In this document: piece by piece, positions 45,798-54,315 of the stretch
Layout: every line of letters begins with the position of its first letter
How positions within the stretch are numbered: position 1 is the first letter of the stretch
Source: Pseudomonas sp. K2I15
Lineage (GTDB): Bacteria; Pseudomonadota; Gammaproteobacteria; Pseudomonadales; Pseudomonadaceae
NCBI RefSeq assembly: GCF_002204795.1
Contig: NZ_NIXO01000001.1
Coordinates: 124,001-188,000, forward strand
Length of the DNA stretch: 64,000 bases
Direction of reading: 5' to 3'
Notes under the pieces: model-generated
What the model was told of the DNA's origin: nothing
Seen by the model: the letters and a program-made list of their open reading frames with translations, nothing else
The model's database searches: none
Program-made: the position numbers and the translations under genes

Positions 45798-46706
45798 ATG
45801 AACCTTGAAAGCAAATGGCTGGAAGACTTTAGCGCCCTGGCTGCCACCCGCAGCTTCTCCCAGGCGGCGGAGCGGCGCTTCGTTACCCAGCCGGCGTTCA
45901 GTCGGCGCATCCGTAGCCTGGAGGCTGCGCTGGGGCTGACCCTGGTCAATCGCTCACGTACGCCGGTCGAACTGACGGCGGCGGGGCAGTTGTTCCTGGT
46001 CACCGCGCGTACCGTGGTCGAGCAGCTCGGCGAGGTATTGCGCCACCTCCATCACCTGGAAGGCGGGCAGGGTGAAGTCATGCAAGTGGCGGCGGCGCAC
46101 TCCCTGGCGCTGGGCTTCTTCCCGCGCTGGATCGCGCAGTTGCGTAACGAAGGGTTGAACATCGCCACCCGGTTGGTCGCCACCAACGTCGGCGACGCCG
46201 TGCATGCGCTGCGCGAAGGCGGCTGCGACTTGATGCTGGCGTTTTACGACCCGGACGCTGCGATGCAGATGGACCCCGAGATCTTCCCGTCGCTGCACCT
46301 GGGCAACACCGAGATGCTGCCGGTGTGCGCCGCCGATGCCGACGGCAAGCCGCTGTTCGACCTGGAAGGCGAGGGCAGTGTGCCGCTTTTGGCCTACAGC
46401 GCCGGGGCATTTCTGGGGCGTTCGGTAAACCTGCTGCTGCGTCAGCGGGCGCTGCGCTTCACCACGATTTACGAAACCGCCATGGCCGACAGCCTGAAAA
46501 GCATGGCCCTCGAAGGCCTGGGCATTGCCTGGGTGCCGCAGCTGAGCGTGCGCGCCGAGCTGGCCCGGGGCGAACTGGTGGTGTGCGGTGGCCCGCAATG
46601 GCATGTGCCGCTGGAGATTCGTTTGTACCGCTGCGCCCTGGTGCGCAAGGCGAATGTGCGGTTGTTGTGGCGCAAGCTGGAAGGTGGCGCGGCGCAGAAT
46701 ACCTGA
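45798..46706 (+). CDS. LysR-type transcriptional regulator next to aspA
   Basis: A 302-residue LysR regulator with the N-terminal HTH (about 7-65; FSQAAERRFVTQPAFSRRIRSLEAALGLTLVNRSRTPVELT) and an effector domain of the hypochlorite/HypT-like subgroup by general look. The ATG at 45798 has a GGGAGGA site; the frame is open 11 codons further. Divergent from aspA, so control of aspartase is possible. The effector is unknown. A degenerate REPIN follows. Confidence 0.9.
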   Translation: MNLESKWLEDFSALAATRSFSQAAERRFVTQPAFSRRIRSLEAALGLTLVNRSRTPVELTAAGQLFLVTARTVVEQLGEVLRHLHHLEGGQGEVMQVAAAHSLALGFFPRWIAQLRNEGLNIATRLVATNVGDAVHALREGGCDLMLAFYDPDAAMQMDPEIFPSLHLGNTEMLPVCAADADGKPLFDLEGEGSVPLLAYSAGAFLGRSVNLLLRQRALRFTTIYETAMADSLKSMALEGLGIAWVPQLSVRAELARGELVVCGGPQWHVPLEIRLYRCALVRKANVRLLWRKLEGGAAQNT

Positions 46707-46720
46707 GCTAACACAGATCA

Positions 46721-46807
46721 AATGTGGGGCTTGCTCGCGAAAGCGTCGTGTCAGGCAACCCATCTGTGGCTGATACACCGCCTTCGCGAGCAAGACCGCT
46801 CCCACAT
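46721..46807. repeat. Degenerate REPIN-like doublet
   Basis: Left arm AATGTGGGGCTTGCTCGCG lacks the AGCGG that other copies have in the middle; right arm CGCGAGCAAGACCGCTCCCA is nearly standard. It lies in the 327-base gap between the LysR gene and purE. Confidence 0.82.
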
Positions 46808-46909
46808 TAGTTTTGCGGTGTTTTCGCTGACCTAGAAGTCAATAAAACCGCCACTTTGCGCCGCTAGACAGATGGTCATCCCAGGGGCTGTTTATCTGCG
46901 TTATTACGG

Positions 46910-46996
46910 TATACTGCGCGGCCTTCGGCCGGTCCAACCGGCCTTAATTCGTACACCAAGCCACGCCGGATTTCCCGCGTGGCTTGTTGTTTTTTG
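46910..46996 (+). promoter_or_regulatory. Putative purE promoter and leader with an intrinsic-terminator-like hairpin
   Basis: A TATACT -10 element at 46910-46915 is followed by GGCCTTCGGCCGG and then AAGCCACGC-9 bases-GCGTGGCTT (46959-46985), GTTGTTTTTT. The second hairpin plus T run looks like a rho-independent terminator, 40 bases before the purE ATG, so transcription may be attenuated. No known purine or ZTP riboswitch core was recognised. Confidence 0.5.
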
Positions 46997-47033
46997 ACGC
47001 GCCTGCGGGCGCCCAGAGAGAAGAGGCACGACG

Positions 47034-47525
47034 ATGAGTGCATTGGTTGGCGTGATCATGGGCTCCAAGTCCGATTGGTCCACCCTTAGCCACACCGCCG
47101 ATATGCTGGAAAAACTCGGCATTCCCTATGAAGTGAAGGTGGTTTCCGCCCACCGCACTCCGGATTTGCTGTTCCAGTATGCCGATGAAGCAGAATCCCG
47201 TGGCATCGAGGTGATCATCGCCGGTGCCGGCGGTGCAGCTCACCTGCCAGGCATGTGTGCGGCCAAGACTCACCTGCCAGTGCTTGGCGTACCGGTGCAG
47301 TCGTCGATGCTCTCGGGCGTGGACTCGCTGTTGTCCATCGTGCAGATGCCCGCCGGTATTCCGGTGGCCACCCTGGCGATCGGCAAGGCCGGTGCGATCA
47401 ACGCCGCCTTGCTGTCCGCCAGCATCCTCGGTGCCAAGCACCCGCAGTTCCACGCGGTGCTGAAAAAATTCCGTGCTGAGCAGACAGACAGCGTCCTGGA
47501 CAATCCAGACCCACGCATTGCCTGA
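47034..47525 (+). CDS. purE: N5-carboxyaminoimidazole ribonucleotide mutase PurE
   Basis: Converts N5-CAIR to CAIR in purine biosynthesis. The 163-residue length is normal. Family motifs: [10 protein letters not shown] at the N terminus (substrate loop with the Ser/Asp), SAHRTPD with the catalytic histidine, [12 protein letters not shown] and [22 protein letters not shown]. The AGAGAAGAGG region 10 bases upstream is a good ribosome site. purK follows after 10 bases, so they form an operon; a hairpin in the leader suggests attenuation. Confidence 0.97.
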   Translation: MSALVGVIMGSKSDWSTLSHTADMLEKLGIPYEVKVVSAHRTPDLLFQYADEAESRGIEVIIAGAGGAAHLPGMCAAKTHLPVLGVPVQSSMLSGVDSLLSIVQMPAGIPVATLAIGKAGAINAALLSASILGAKHPQFHAVLKKFRAEQTDSVLDNPDPRIA

Positions 47526-47535
47526 GGTTGTGACG

Positions 47536-48621
47536 ATGAAAATCGGTGTAATCGGTGGCGGCCAACTGGGCCGCATGCTGGCCCTGGCGGGTACGCCGCT
47601 GGGGATGAACTTCGCTTTCCTGGACCCGGCGCCGGACGCCTGCGCGGCTGCGCTGGGTGAACACCTGCGGGCTGACTACAGCGACCCGGATCACCTGCGC
47701 CAACTGGCCGATGAAGTCGACCTGGTGACCTTCGAGTTCGAAAGCGTCCCGGCCGAAACCGTGGCCTTCCTGTCGCAGTTCGTACCGGTGTACCCGAGCG
47801 CCGAAGCCTTGCGCATCGCTCGCGACCGCTGGTTCGAGAAGAGCATGTTCAAGGACCTGGGCATCCCGACGCCGGCCTTCGCCGACATCCAGTCCCAGGC
47901 AGACCTGGACGCTGCAGTCGCCTCCATCGGCCTGCCGGCCGTGTTGAAAACCCGCACGTTGGGTTACGACGGCAAGGGCCAGAAGGTCCTGCGCACCGCT
48001 GCCGATGTGGTCGGTACCTTCGCCGAGCTGGGCAGCGTCGCCTGCCTGCTGGAAGGCTTCGTGCCGTTCACCGGTGAAGTCTCGCTGATCGCCGTGCGTG
48101 CCCGCGATGGCGAAACCCGCTTCTACCCGCTGGTACACAACACCCACGACAGCGGCATTCTCAAGCTGTCCGTGGCCAGCACCGACCACCCGCTGCAAGC
48201 CCTGGCCGAAGACTATTCGAGCCGTGTGCTCAAGCAACTGGATTACGTCGGCGTGATGGCGTTCGAGTTCTTTGAAGTCGACGGTGGCCTGAAGGCCAAC
48301 GAAATCGCCCCGCGCGTACACAACTCCGGGCACTGGACCACCGAAGGCGCCGAGTGCAGCCAGTTCGAAAACCACCTGCGGGCGGTGGCGGGCTTGCCAT
48401 TGGGTTCCACGGCCAAGGTCGGCGAGAGCGCCATGCTCAACTTCATCGGTGTGGTGCCGCCGGTGGAAAAAGTCATCGCCATCGATGACTGCCATCTGCA
48501 TCACTACGGCAAGGCCTTCAAGGCCGGGCGCAAGGTCGGCCACGCCAACCTGCGCTGCAAGGATCGCGCGACTTTGGAAGCGCAGATCCTCAAGGTCGAA
48601 GCGCTGATCGCCGAGCAATAA
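47536..48621 (+). CDS. purK: N5-carboxyaminoimidazole ribonucleotide synthase PurK
   Basis: ATP-grasp enzyme that carboxylates AIR to N5-CAIR with bicarbonate, the step before PurE. The ATG at 47536 gives 361 residues, beginning MKIGVIGGGQLGRMLALAG as in the family; the open frame upstream overlaps purE and was rejected. Central ATP-grasp features: LKTRTLGYDGKGQ, EVSLIAVRARDGETRFYP, and the C-terminal NEIAPRVHNSGHWTTEGAECSQFENHLRAVAGLPLG. It ends the operon. Confidence 0.96.
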   Translation: MKIGVIGGGQLGRMLALAGTPLGMNFAFLDPAPDACAAALGEHLRADYSDPDHLRQLADEVDLVTFEFESVPAETVAFLSQFVPVYPSAEALRIARDRWFEKSMFKDLGIPTPAFADIQSQADLDAAVASIGLPAVLKTRTLGYDGKGQKVLRTAADVVGTFAELGSVACLLEGFVPFTGEVSLIAVRARDGETRFYPLVHNTHDSGILKLSVASTDHPLQALAEDYSSRVLKQLDYVGVMAFEFFEVDGGLKANEIAPRVHNSGHWTTEGAECSQFENHLRAVAGLPLGSTAKVGESAMLNFIGVVPPVEKVIAIDDCHLHHYGKAFKAGRKVGHANLRCKDRATLEAQILKVEALIAEQ

Positions 48622-48725
48622 CCCAAGGCCGGGCGGGAACCATTGTTACCCGCCACCCTCTGATTGCAGGAAGCCAAAGTCTGACTAGGCTTTGACTTAG
48701 CTCACTTCATTCAGAGGGAAATGCC

Positions 48726-48971
48726 ATGGGTATTATTGGAACCATTTTTATCGGTTTGATCGTCGGCCTGCTGGCGCGTTTCCTGAAACCAGGCGACGAC
48801 AGCATGGGCTGGGTCATGACCATCCTGCTGGGTATCGCCGGTTCGCTGGTTGCTACCTATGGTGGCCAGGCACTGGGTATCTACCAGGCGGGCCAGGGCG
48901 CCGGCTTTATCGGTGCACTGATCGGCGCCATCGTGCTGCTGGTGATCTACGGTCTGCTGAGAAAGAAGTAA
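48726..48971 (+). CDS. GlsB/YeaQ/YmgE-family small membrane stress protein
   Basis: An 81-residue inner-membrane protein with three hydrophobic segments (IIGTIFIGLIVGLLARFL, GWVMTILLGIAGSLVATYGG, GFIGALIGAIVLLVIYGLL) and Gly-rich spacing, ending in RKK. This is the transglycosylase-associated (GlsB/YeaQ/YmgE) family, often induced in stationary phase or under stress. It stands alone, about 100 bases after purK. A 12-bp hairpin follows the gene. Confidence 0.9.
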   Translation: MGIIGTIFIGLIVGLLARFLKPGDDSMGWVMTILLGIAGSLVATYGGQALGIYQAGQGAGFIGALIGAIVLLVIYGLLRKK

Positions 48972-48982
48972 TTTAGCGACCA

Positions 48983-49013
48983 AGCCCTCTGCGCTGCGCA
49001 GGCGCAGAGGGCT
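48983..49013. terminator. 12-bp hairpin after the GlsB-family gene
   Basis: AGCCCTCTGCGC-7 bases-GCGCAGAGGGCT, a perfect 12-bp stem 11 bases after the stop codon. No T tract, so an intrinsic terminator is likely but not certain. Confidence 0.5.
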
Positions 49014-49049
49014 AGAATGCCGGCACTGTAATCCTTGCCGAGCCTCTCC

Positions 49050-49586
49050 ATGCGCCGTCTTCTATTGACTCTCCTCTTGCTGGGCTCTGGCCTGGCGCAC
49101 GCTGGCGAACTGCCGGAAACCGACTGGCTGGAACTGATGCCCAAGTCAGACCAGAAAGCCCTCGAAGAAATGCCGGAAATCGACCACAACTCCCCGGAAG
49201 CCCAAGGCACCTTCACGGATAAAGGCGGCCTGAAGCAGAGCAAGGGTTTGCCGGCGGTGATGTATTCCACCAAGACCGTGGCCGCCATGAATGGCAAGAA
49301 CATCCGTATCGGGGGTTACCCGGTGCCGTTGGAAACCGATGCCAAGGGCCGCAGTACGCTGTTCTTCCTGGTGCCTTACCCGGGCGCCTGCATCCACGTG
49401 CCACCACCGCCGCCCAACCAGTTGGTGCTGGTGCGTTATCCCAAGGGTTTGAAGCTGGAGGATATCTACACGCCGCTTTGGGTGACGGGCACGCTGAAGG
49501 TGGAAAAGGTCAACAATGACCTGGCCGATGCGGCCTATGCGCTGGATGCGGGGAAAGTGCGGGCGGTGAAGGAATCCGATCTGTAG
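49050..49586 (+). CDS. DUF3299 periplasmic protein
   Basis: A 178-residue protein with an export signal (MRRLLLTLLLLGSGLAHAG) and a DUF3299 domain. The conserved segments are IRIGGYPVPLETD, RSTLFFLVPYPGACIHVPPPPPNQLVLV and YTPLWVTGTLKVEKV, in which a cysteine and histidine (CIH) could bind a cofactor or metal. Function is unknown; related proteins occur with transport-system gene clusters. The ATG at 49050 fits the signal peptide; the longer frame from TTG 49035 adds MPSLS. Confidence 0.87.
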   Translation: MRRLLLTLLLLGSGLAHAGELPETDWLELMPKSDQKALEEMPEIDHNSPEAQGTFTDKGGLKQSKGLPAVMYSTKTVAAMNGKNIRIGGYPVPLETDAKGRSTLFFLVPYPGACIHVPPPPPNQLVLVRYPKGLKLEDIYTPLWVTGTLKVEKVNNDLADAAYALDAGKVRAVKESDL

Positions 49587-49602
49587 GACCAACACATAAC
49601 CC

Positions 49603-49696
49603 AATGTGGGAGCGGGCTTGCTCGCGAATGCGGTGTGCCAGTCAATACATGTGCCGACTGATACACCGCATTCGCGAGCAAGCCCGCTCCCACAAT
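49603..49696. repeat. REPIN-like doublet, class GTGGGAGCGGGCTTGCTCGC
   Basis: Perfect inverted arms AATGTGGGAGCGGGCTTGCT and complement around about 40 bases, between the DUF3299 gene and the convergent mutarotase gene. Confidence 0.9.
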
Positions 49697-49709
49697 TTGA
49701 ATTGGGTTT

Positions 49710-50609
49710 CTAGAGGGCGATACCGCTGATGCTCACGCCCAGGGTATGGCTTTCACCCGGGGCCAGCGTCACCACATCGTCCAGCACGTTCGCGGTTTCG
49801 ATACACAACATACCCTGCCAGCCGTCGTCGGCCATGTCGCTGAAGGCCTTGGCGCGTTCGGTCCAGGGGTTCCAGATCACCGTCGAGCACGAGCCTGTGC
49901 TGGTGAGCTGAACACGGCGCTGCCAGTCTTTATCGACGATATTCAGTTGGGCGGGCGTGTCGAGGTAGATGCGGTCGGTCTCGGCGGTGAAGTGCAGGAG
50001 CCCGGCTTGCTGCTTGTGGCTCCAGCTGTCGGCGGTATCGATATAGGCCAGGCCGTCCAGGCCTTCGACCTGCACATTGCGTACATCGCTGACCGCAAAG
50101 TAGCTGTGCAGCGCCTGGCTGAGGCTGACAGTATCGGTGCCACGGTTATGGCTGGTCAGGCTGATGTGAAGCTGATCATCCAGCAGGATGCTCATCTTCA
50201 AGTCGACCTGATGCGGCCAGCCCGGGAACCCACCTTCAGGCACCAGCAGTTCCAACTCAACCCGCAACGCTGTGCCTTCAGCTTCAACACCAGCCAACGT
50301 CCAGTCGGCGGTCCGAACAAAACCATGCGCGCCAGCCGGCTCGTCGCCCTGGTACATGGCCTTCACGCTTTGCGGGTTGCGGTCGAACACCCCAAACCAC
50401 GGCCAGCACACCGGCACACCGGTACGAATGCCTTTGCCTTTCTTGAACACCACGTGGTCGTTGGGCCAGATCAGCGGCTTCTCGCCGGTGCGCTGGTAAC
50501 TGACGATGTGTGCGCCTTGCTGGGCCACCAACAATTCGGCGCCGTTATGGCGGATGCGCCAAGCGTTCAGCTCATCCAGTTTTACGGTTTCAACGTTGGG
50601 CGTAGACAT
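49710..50609 (-). CDS. D-hexose-6-phosphate mutarotase (YeaD-like aldose epimerase)
   Basis: Interconverts alpha and beta anomers of hexose 6-phosphates in the cytoplasm. The 299-residue protein belongs to the galactose-mutarotase-like fold family. Seen: QQGAHIVSYQRTGEKPLIW, GIRTGVPVCWPWFG, the AGAHGFVR histidine, QALHSYFAVSDVRNVQVEGL and the C-terminal glutamate in MLCIETAN. Likely supports central sugar-phosphate metabolism; no operon partner. Confidence 0.9.
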   Translation of the reverse strand: MSTPNVETVKLDELNAWRIRHNGAELLVAQQGAHIVSYQRTGEKPLIWPNDHVVFKKGKGIRTGVPVCWPWFGVFDRNPQSVKAMYQGDEPAGAHGFVRTADWTLAGVEAEGTALRVELELLVPEGGFPGWPHQVDLKMSILLDDQLHISLTSHNRGTDTVSLSQALHSYFAVSDVRNVQVEGLDGLAYIDTADSWSHKQQAGLLHFTAETDRIYLDTPAQLNIVDKDWQRRVQLTSTGSCSTVIWNPWTERAKAFSDMADDGWQGMLCIETANVLDDVVTLAPGESHTLGVSISGIAL

Positions 50610-50666
50610 AGGCGCGCGTTCTCAATGGCAGACAATGGGCAATGGACCGTCAAAGCGTCGCGATGT

Positions 50667-51071
50667 TTAACGCGCCCGCGACGGAACCGACCGGGTGCGA
50701 CCGCTGCCATCAATGGCAACGAACACAAACACGGCTTCGGTCACCTTGCGCCATTCGCTGGAGAGTGGGTCATCACTCCACACTTCGACCATCATCTGGA
50801 TCGAGCTGCGGCCGATTTCCAGGGCCTGTGTATAAAAGGAAAGCTGTGCGCCGACTGCCACTGGCACCAGGAATGCCATGCGATCAATCGCCACGGTCGC
50901 CACGCGGCCACCGGCAACCTTGCTCGCCATGGCGGTGCCGGCCAAGTCCATCTGCGCGACCAGCCAGCCGCCGAAGATGTCGCCGAAACCGTTGGTTTCA
51001 CGCGGGAGTGCGGTGATTTGCAGGGCGAGATCGCCTTGCGGGATAGGATCTTCTTGTTCGAGTTCAATCAT
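50667..51071 (-). CDS. YciA-type acyl-CoA thioesterase
   Basis: A 134-residue hotdog-fold thioesterase (ACOT/YciA group) that hydrolyses short and medium acyl-CoA esters. It starts MIELEQEDPIPQGDLALQITALPRETNGFGDIFGGWLVAQMDLAG with the typical N-x-x-GDIFGGW(L)x-x-x-D catalytic region, then ATVAIDRMAFLVPV and SEWRKVTEAVFVFVAID. Different from the paralogue at 10126. Its start codon overlaps the stop of a short questionable frame upstream. Confidence 0.92.
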   Translation of the reverse strand: MIELEQEDPIPQGDLALQITALPRETNGFGDIFGGWLVAQMDLAGTAMASKVAGGRVATVAIDRMAFLVPVAVGAQLSFYTQALEIGRSSIQMMVEVWSDDPLSSEWRKVTEAVFVFVAIDGSGRTRSVPSRAR

Positions 51072-51322
51072 GCCGGTGCCTCTGACCCGTGACGCTTCAT
51101 GGGTATTTCAAGTGGATAGCCGTCTCTGGAAAAACGTTTCAGCACCAACATACACCGCTCAATGCGTTTCTCGTAAGGCGTACTAAAGGGAAACTCTGCC
51201 AAATCGGCTGGAGGGACACCAACGGCGTTTTGGCACAGCAGCCCCTCAAGGATGCGGGTCTGGCGCTTGCAATGGCCGAGTATATCGAGCCGTCGGCGCC
51301 ACGACGACCTCCCGGCGCTCAT
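51068..51322 (-). CDS. Questionable small open frame upstream of the thioesterase gene
   Basis: An 84-codon frame from ATG 51322 (a TTG at 51364 would give 98) that ends in an ATGA overlap with the thioesterase start. The sequence (MSAGRSSWRRRLDILGHCKRQTRILEGLLCQNAVGVPPADLAEFPF...) is not a family I recognise, and it lies in a 456-base intergenic stretch with lower G+C. The coupling to the next gene is the only argument for it. Confidence 0.25.
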   Translation of the reverse strand: MSAGRSSWRRRLDILGHCKRQTRILEGLLCQNAVGVPPADLAEFPFSTPYEKRIERCMLVLKRFSRDGYPLEIPMKRHGSEAPA

Positions 51323-51527
51323 TTGGTCGGTAAATAGACGCTGTATCGCGGCTTTTTCCGGCAACTGTGCTCCTGCTCATGTTAATTGCACGTCTGCGAC
51401 GGGAATATTTCGCTTATCTGAACTGTTAACGGCTCAACGCTGTGCTTTTTCAAGCGATTTGCTATCTTGCCAAGCCTGCCGCAAGTCCCGGGCTTGCCGT
51501 CCTGACTACTATAAGAGAAGCCTTGCC

Positions 51528-52817
51528 ATGTCCTCCGTGCCCGCAAGCAGTGCGCAACCTTCGCGCCCGCTGACCCGCAACGACTACAAAACCCTGTCGC
51601 TGTCTGCCTTGGGCGGGGCGCTGGAGTTCTACGACTTCATCATTTTCGTGTTTTTCGCCACGGTGGTCGGGAAACTGTTCTTTCCCGCTGACATGCCCGA
51701 ATGGCTGCGCATGATGCAGACCTTCGGCATCTTCGCCGCCGGCTACCTGGCGCGCCCACTGGGCGGGATCATCATGGCGCACTTCGGCGACCTGCTGGGC
51801 CGCAAGAAGATGTTCACCCTGAGCATCTTCATGATGGCCGTGCCGACCCTGATCATGGGCTTGCTGCCGACCTACGCGCAGATCGGCCTGTGGGCGCCGA
51901 TCCTGTTGCTGCTGATGCGCGTGATCCAGGGCGCCGCAATTGGCGGTGAGGTGCCGGGCGCATGGGTGTTCGTTTCCGAGCACGTGCCGCCGCGTCATAT
52001 CGGTTATGCCTGCGGCACCCTGACCAGCGGCCTGACGGCCGGCATCCTGTTGGGTTCGCTGGTGGCCACCGCCATCAACACCCTTTATAGCCCGGAGCAG
52101 GTTGCGGATTACGCCTGGCGCATCCCGTTCCTGTTGGGCGGCGTGTTCGGCCTGCTGTCGGTGTACCTGCGTCGCTGGCTGCACGAAACCCCGATCTTCG
52201 CCGAGATGCAGCAGCGTAAAACCTTGGCTGCCGAGCTGCCGTTGCGTGCGGTATTGCGCGATCACCGTGGCGCCATCGTGCTGTCGATGCTGTTGACCTG
52301 GTTGCTCTCGGCCGGTGTGGTCGTGGTTATCCTGATGACGCCGACCGTGCTGCAAACGGTCTATCACTTCAGCCCTACGGTGGCGCTGCAGGCCAATAGC
52401 CTGGCCATCGTTACCCTGAGCCTGGGGTGCATTGCCTCCGGCGCCCTGGCTGACCGTTTCGGTGCCGGGCGTGTGCTGATCATTGGTTGTGCCTTGTTGC
52501 TGGCAACTTCCTGGACGCTCTATCACAGCCTGATGGCTCACCCGGACTGGCTGTTCCCGTTGTACGCCTTGACCGGGCTGTTTGTAGGCACCATCGGTGT
52601 GGTGCCCTATGTCATGGTGAAAGCGTTCCCGCCAGTGGTGCGTTTCAGTGGTTTGTCTTTCTCCTACAACGTCGCCTACGCCGTATTCGGTGGCCTGACG
52701 CCATTGGCCGTGTCGCTGCTGATGAAGGAGAGCCCGATGGGCCCGGCTTACTACGTTGCTGTCCTGTGTGTGATCGGAATGGCGGTGGGTGGGTACCTGT
52801 GGAAGCGTGGGCGTTAA
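51528..52817 (+). CDS. MFS transporter, metabolite:H+ symporter type
   Basis: Inner-membrane secondary transporter with 12 hydrophobic segments in 429 residues. The start of the conserved part (YKTLSLSALGGALEFYDFIIFVFFATVVGKLFF) and the loop motif GRPLGGxxxxxFGDLLGRKK (seen as LARPLGGIIMAHFGDLLGRKK) mark the MHS (ProP/KgtP/CitA) subfamily, which carries organic acids or osmolytes with protons. The ATG at 51528 is preferred; the frame is open back to 51252 without homology. Substrate unknown. Confidence 0.92.
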   Translation: MSSVPASSAQPSRPLTRNDYKTLSLSALGGALEFYDFIIFVFFATVVGKLFFPADMPEWLRMMQTFGIFAAGYLARPLGGIIMAHFGDLLGRKKMFTLSIFMMAVPTLIMGLLPTYAQIGLWAPILLLLMRVIQGAAIGGEVPGAWVFVSEHVPPRHIGYACGTLTSGLTAGILLGSLVATAINTLYSPEQVADYAWRIPFLLGGVFGLLSVYLRRWLHETPIFAEMQQRKTLAAELPLRAVLRDHRGAIVLSMLLTWLLSAGVVVVILMTPTVLQTVYHFSPTVALQANSLAIVTLSLGCIASGALADRFGAGRVLIIGCALLLATSWTLYHSLMAHPDWLFPLYALTGLFVGTIGVVPYVMVKAFPPVVRFSGLSFSYNVAYAVFGGLTPLAVSLLMKESPMGPAYYVAVLCVIGMAVGGYLWKRGR

Positions 52818-52844
52818 CACTTTTATGAAAACTGACGGATAACT

Positions 52845-52937
52845 TGTGGCGAGGGAGCTTGCTCCCGTTGAACTGCGCAGCAGTTCCATTTTTGGGGCCG
52901 CTACGCGACCCAGCGGGAGCAAGCTCCCTCGCCACAG
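52845..52937. repeat. REPIN-like doublet, class TGTGGCGAGGGAGCTTGCTC
   Basis: Left arm TGTGGCGAGGGAGCTTGCTC, right arm GAGCAAGCTCCCTCGCCACA, with a CAGCAGTTCCATTTTTGGGG-containing middle. This third class appears only here in the window, in the 330-base gap before pstS. Confidence 0.9.
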
Positions 52938-53025
52938 ATTCTGCTCTACAACGATTACAGAGTGTTTCCAAGAAATCGCTTCAACCTCCTCGCAAGCCCC
53001 CGATTTTATTGACCTTCCCCCCTCC

Positions 53026-53083
53026 CTGTCAGAGTTTTCACAAATAGTGGCCTTTCATCTAATTGTCACATTACGGACATAGA
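53026..53083 (+). promoter_or_regulatory. Pho boxes and promoter of pstS
   Basis: CTTTCAT-CTAA-TTGTCAC (53052-53069) closely fits the PhoB box (CTGTCAT-4-CTGTCAY). A weaker CTGTCAG-AGTT-TTCACAA (53026-53043) lies one turn upstream. CATAGA (53078-53083), 9 bases downstream, can serve as -10. PhoB activation under phosphate starvation is expected. Confidence 0.78.
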
Positions 53084-53147
53084 GTGTTCACACGGCCTAC
53101 CGATACTTGGCCCCGATCCAACTATCCCTATCTGCTAGGAGCAAGGC

Positions 53148-54137
53148 ATGAAACTGAAACGTTTGATGGCGGCAATGACTTTTGTCGCTGCTGGCGTTGC
53201 GACCGCTAACGCGGTAGCCGCTGGTGTTGACCCGGCAATTCCGGCGTACGCCAAGACCACCGGTGTATCGGGCAACCTGTCCAGCGTTGGTTCCGACACC
53301 CTGGCGAACCTGATGACTTTGTGGGCCGAGTCCTACAAAAAGGAATACCCGAACGTCAACATCCAGATTCAGGCCGCCGGCTCCGCCACCGCACCTCCTG
53401 CGCTGACTGAAGGCACCTCCAACCTGGGCCCGATGAGCCGCAAGATGAAGGACACCGAACTGGCTGCCTTCGAGCAGAAGTACGGCTACAAGCCAACCGC
53501 TATCCCGGTTGCCGTGGATGCCCTGGCCGTGTTCGTGCACAAGGACAACCCGATCCAGCACCTGACCATGGAGCAAGTCGACGCGATCTTCTCCTCGACT
53601 CGTCTGTGCGGCGCCAAAGCTGACGTCAAGACCTGGGGCGACCTGGGCGTGACTGGCGACCTGGCCAACAAGCCAGTGCAACTGTTCGGTCGTAACTCGG
53701 TATCCGGCACCTACGGCTACTTCAAGGAAGAAGCCCTGTGCAAAGGCGACTACAAACCTAACGTAAACGAACAGCCAGGTTCGGCGTCGGTTGTGCAGTC
53801 CATCAGTTCCTCGCTGAACGGCATCGGTTACTCGGGCATCGGTTACAAAACTGCCAGCGTGAAAACCGTGGCCCTGGCCAAGAAAGGCAGCACTGAGTTC
53901 ATCGAAGACAGCGAAGAAAACGCCCTGAACGGCAAATACCCGCTGTCGCGCTTCCTCTACGTTTACGTCAACAAAGCCCCGAACAAGCCTCTGGCCCCGC
54001 TGGAAGCCGAGTTCGTGAAGCTGGTTCTGTCCAAACAGGGCCAGGAAGTGGTAGTGAAAGACGGCTACATCCCTCTGCCAGCCAAAGTTGCCGCCAAGGC
54101 ACTGGCTGACCTGGGCCTGAAAGAAGGTGGCAAATAA
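53148..54137 (+). CDS. pstS: Phosphate ABC transporter periplasmic binding protein PstS
   Basis: High-affinity phosphate-binding protein. The 329-residue protein has a signal peptide ([25 protein letters not shown]) and phosphate-contact segments [35 protein letters not shown] and [22 protein letters not shown]. The ribosome site AGGAGCAAGG is strong. Pho boxes lie upstream and a terminator-like hairpin downstream, so it can be made in excess over pstCAB. It is of the long Pseudomonas PstS type. Confidence 0.96.
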   Translation: MKLKRLMAAMTFVAAGVATANAVAAGVDPAIPAYAKTTGVSGNLSSVGSDTLANLMTLWAESYKKEYPNVNIQIQAAGSATAPPALTEGTSNLGPMSRKMKDTELAAFEQKYGYKPTAIPVAVDALAVFVHKDNPIQHLTMEQVDAIFSSTRLCGAKADVKTWGDLGVTGDLANKPVQLFGRNSVSGTYGYFKEEALCKGDYKPNVNEQPGSASVVQSISSSLNGIGYSGIGYKTASVKTVALAKKGSTEFIEDSEENALNGKYPLSRFLYVYVNKAPNKPLAPLEAEFVKLVLSKQGQEVVVKDGYIPLPAKVAAKALADLGLKEGGK

Positions 54138-54188
54138 GCCGCCGGTAAACCTGCCTTGACCCGGGGTTTACCCACGGTTCAAGGCCTG

Positions 54189-54228
54189 GGCGGGGTCTGT
54201 AAGACCTGGACCTCGCCTCCCATTTTTT
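54189..54228 (+). terminator. Intercistronic terminator between pstS and pstC
   Basis: GGCGGGGTC-11 bases-GACCTCGCC (one G-U pair) followed by TCCCATTTTTT. It lies 52 bases after the pstS stop and likely gives partial termination, keeping pstS levels above pstCAB. A weaker GTAAACC/GGTTTAC stem (54145-54171) precedes it. Confidence 0.75.
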
Positions 54229-54315
54229 AGTCTGCTGCCAGCCATGCTGCGCGGCGGATTTCTTGCGTCACTGCATTGTCATCTTTCTGTCATACAGGAC
54301 CGCTAGGGTGTGCGC

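Noticed and set aside
46921..47033. ZTP (pfl) or purine riboswitch upstream of purE
   Set aside because: The conserved core sequences of these RNAs are not visible; only a terminator-like hairpin is.
51462..52922. 486-codon frame antisense to the MFS transporter
   Set aside because: Gln/His/Arg-rich shadow frame; the transporter has clear membrane segments.
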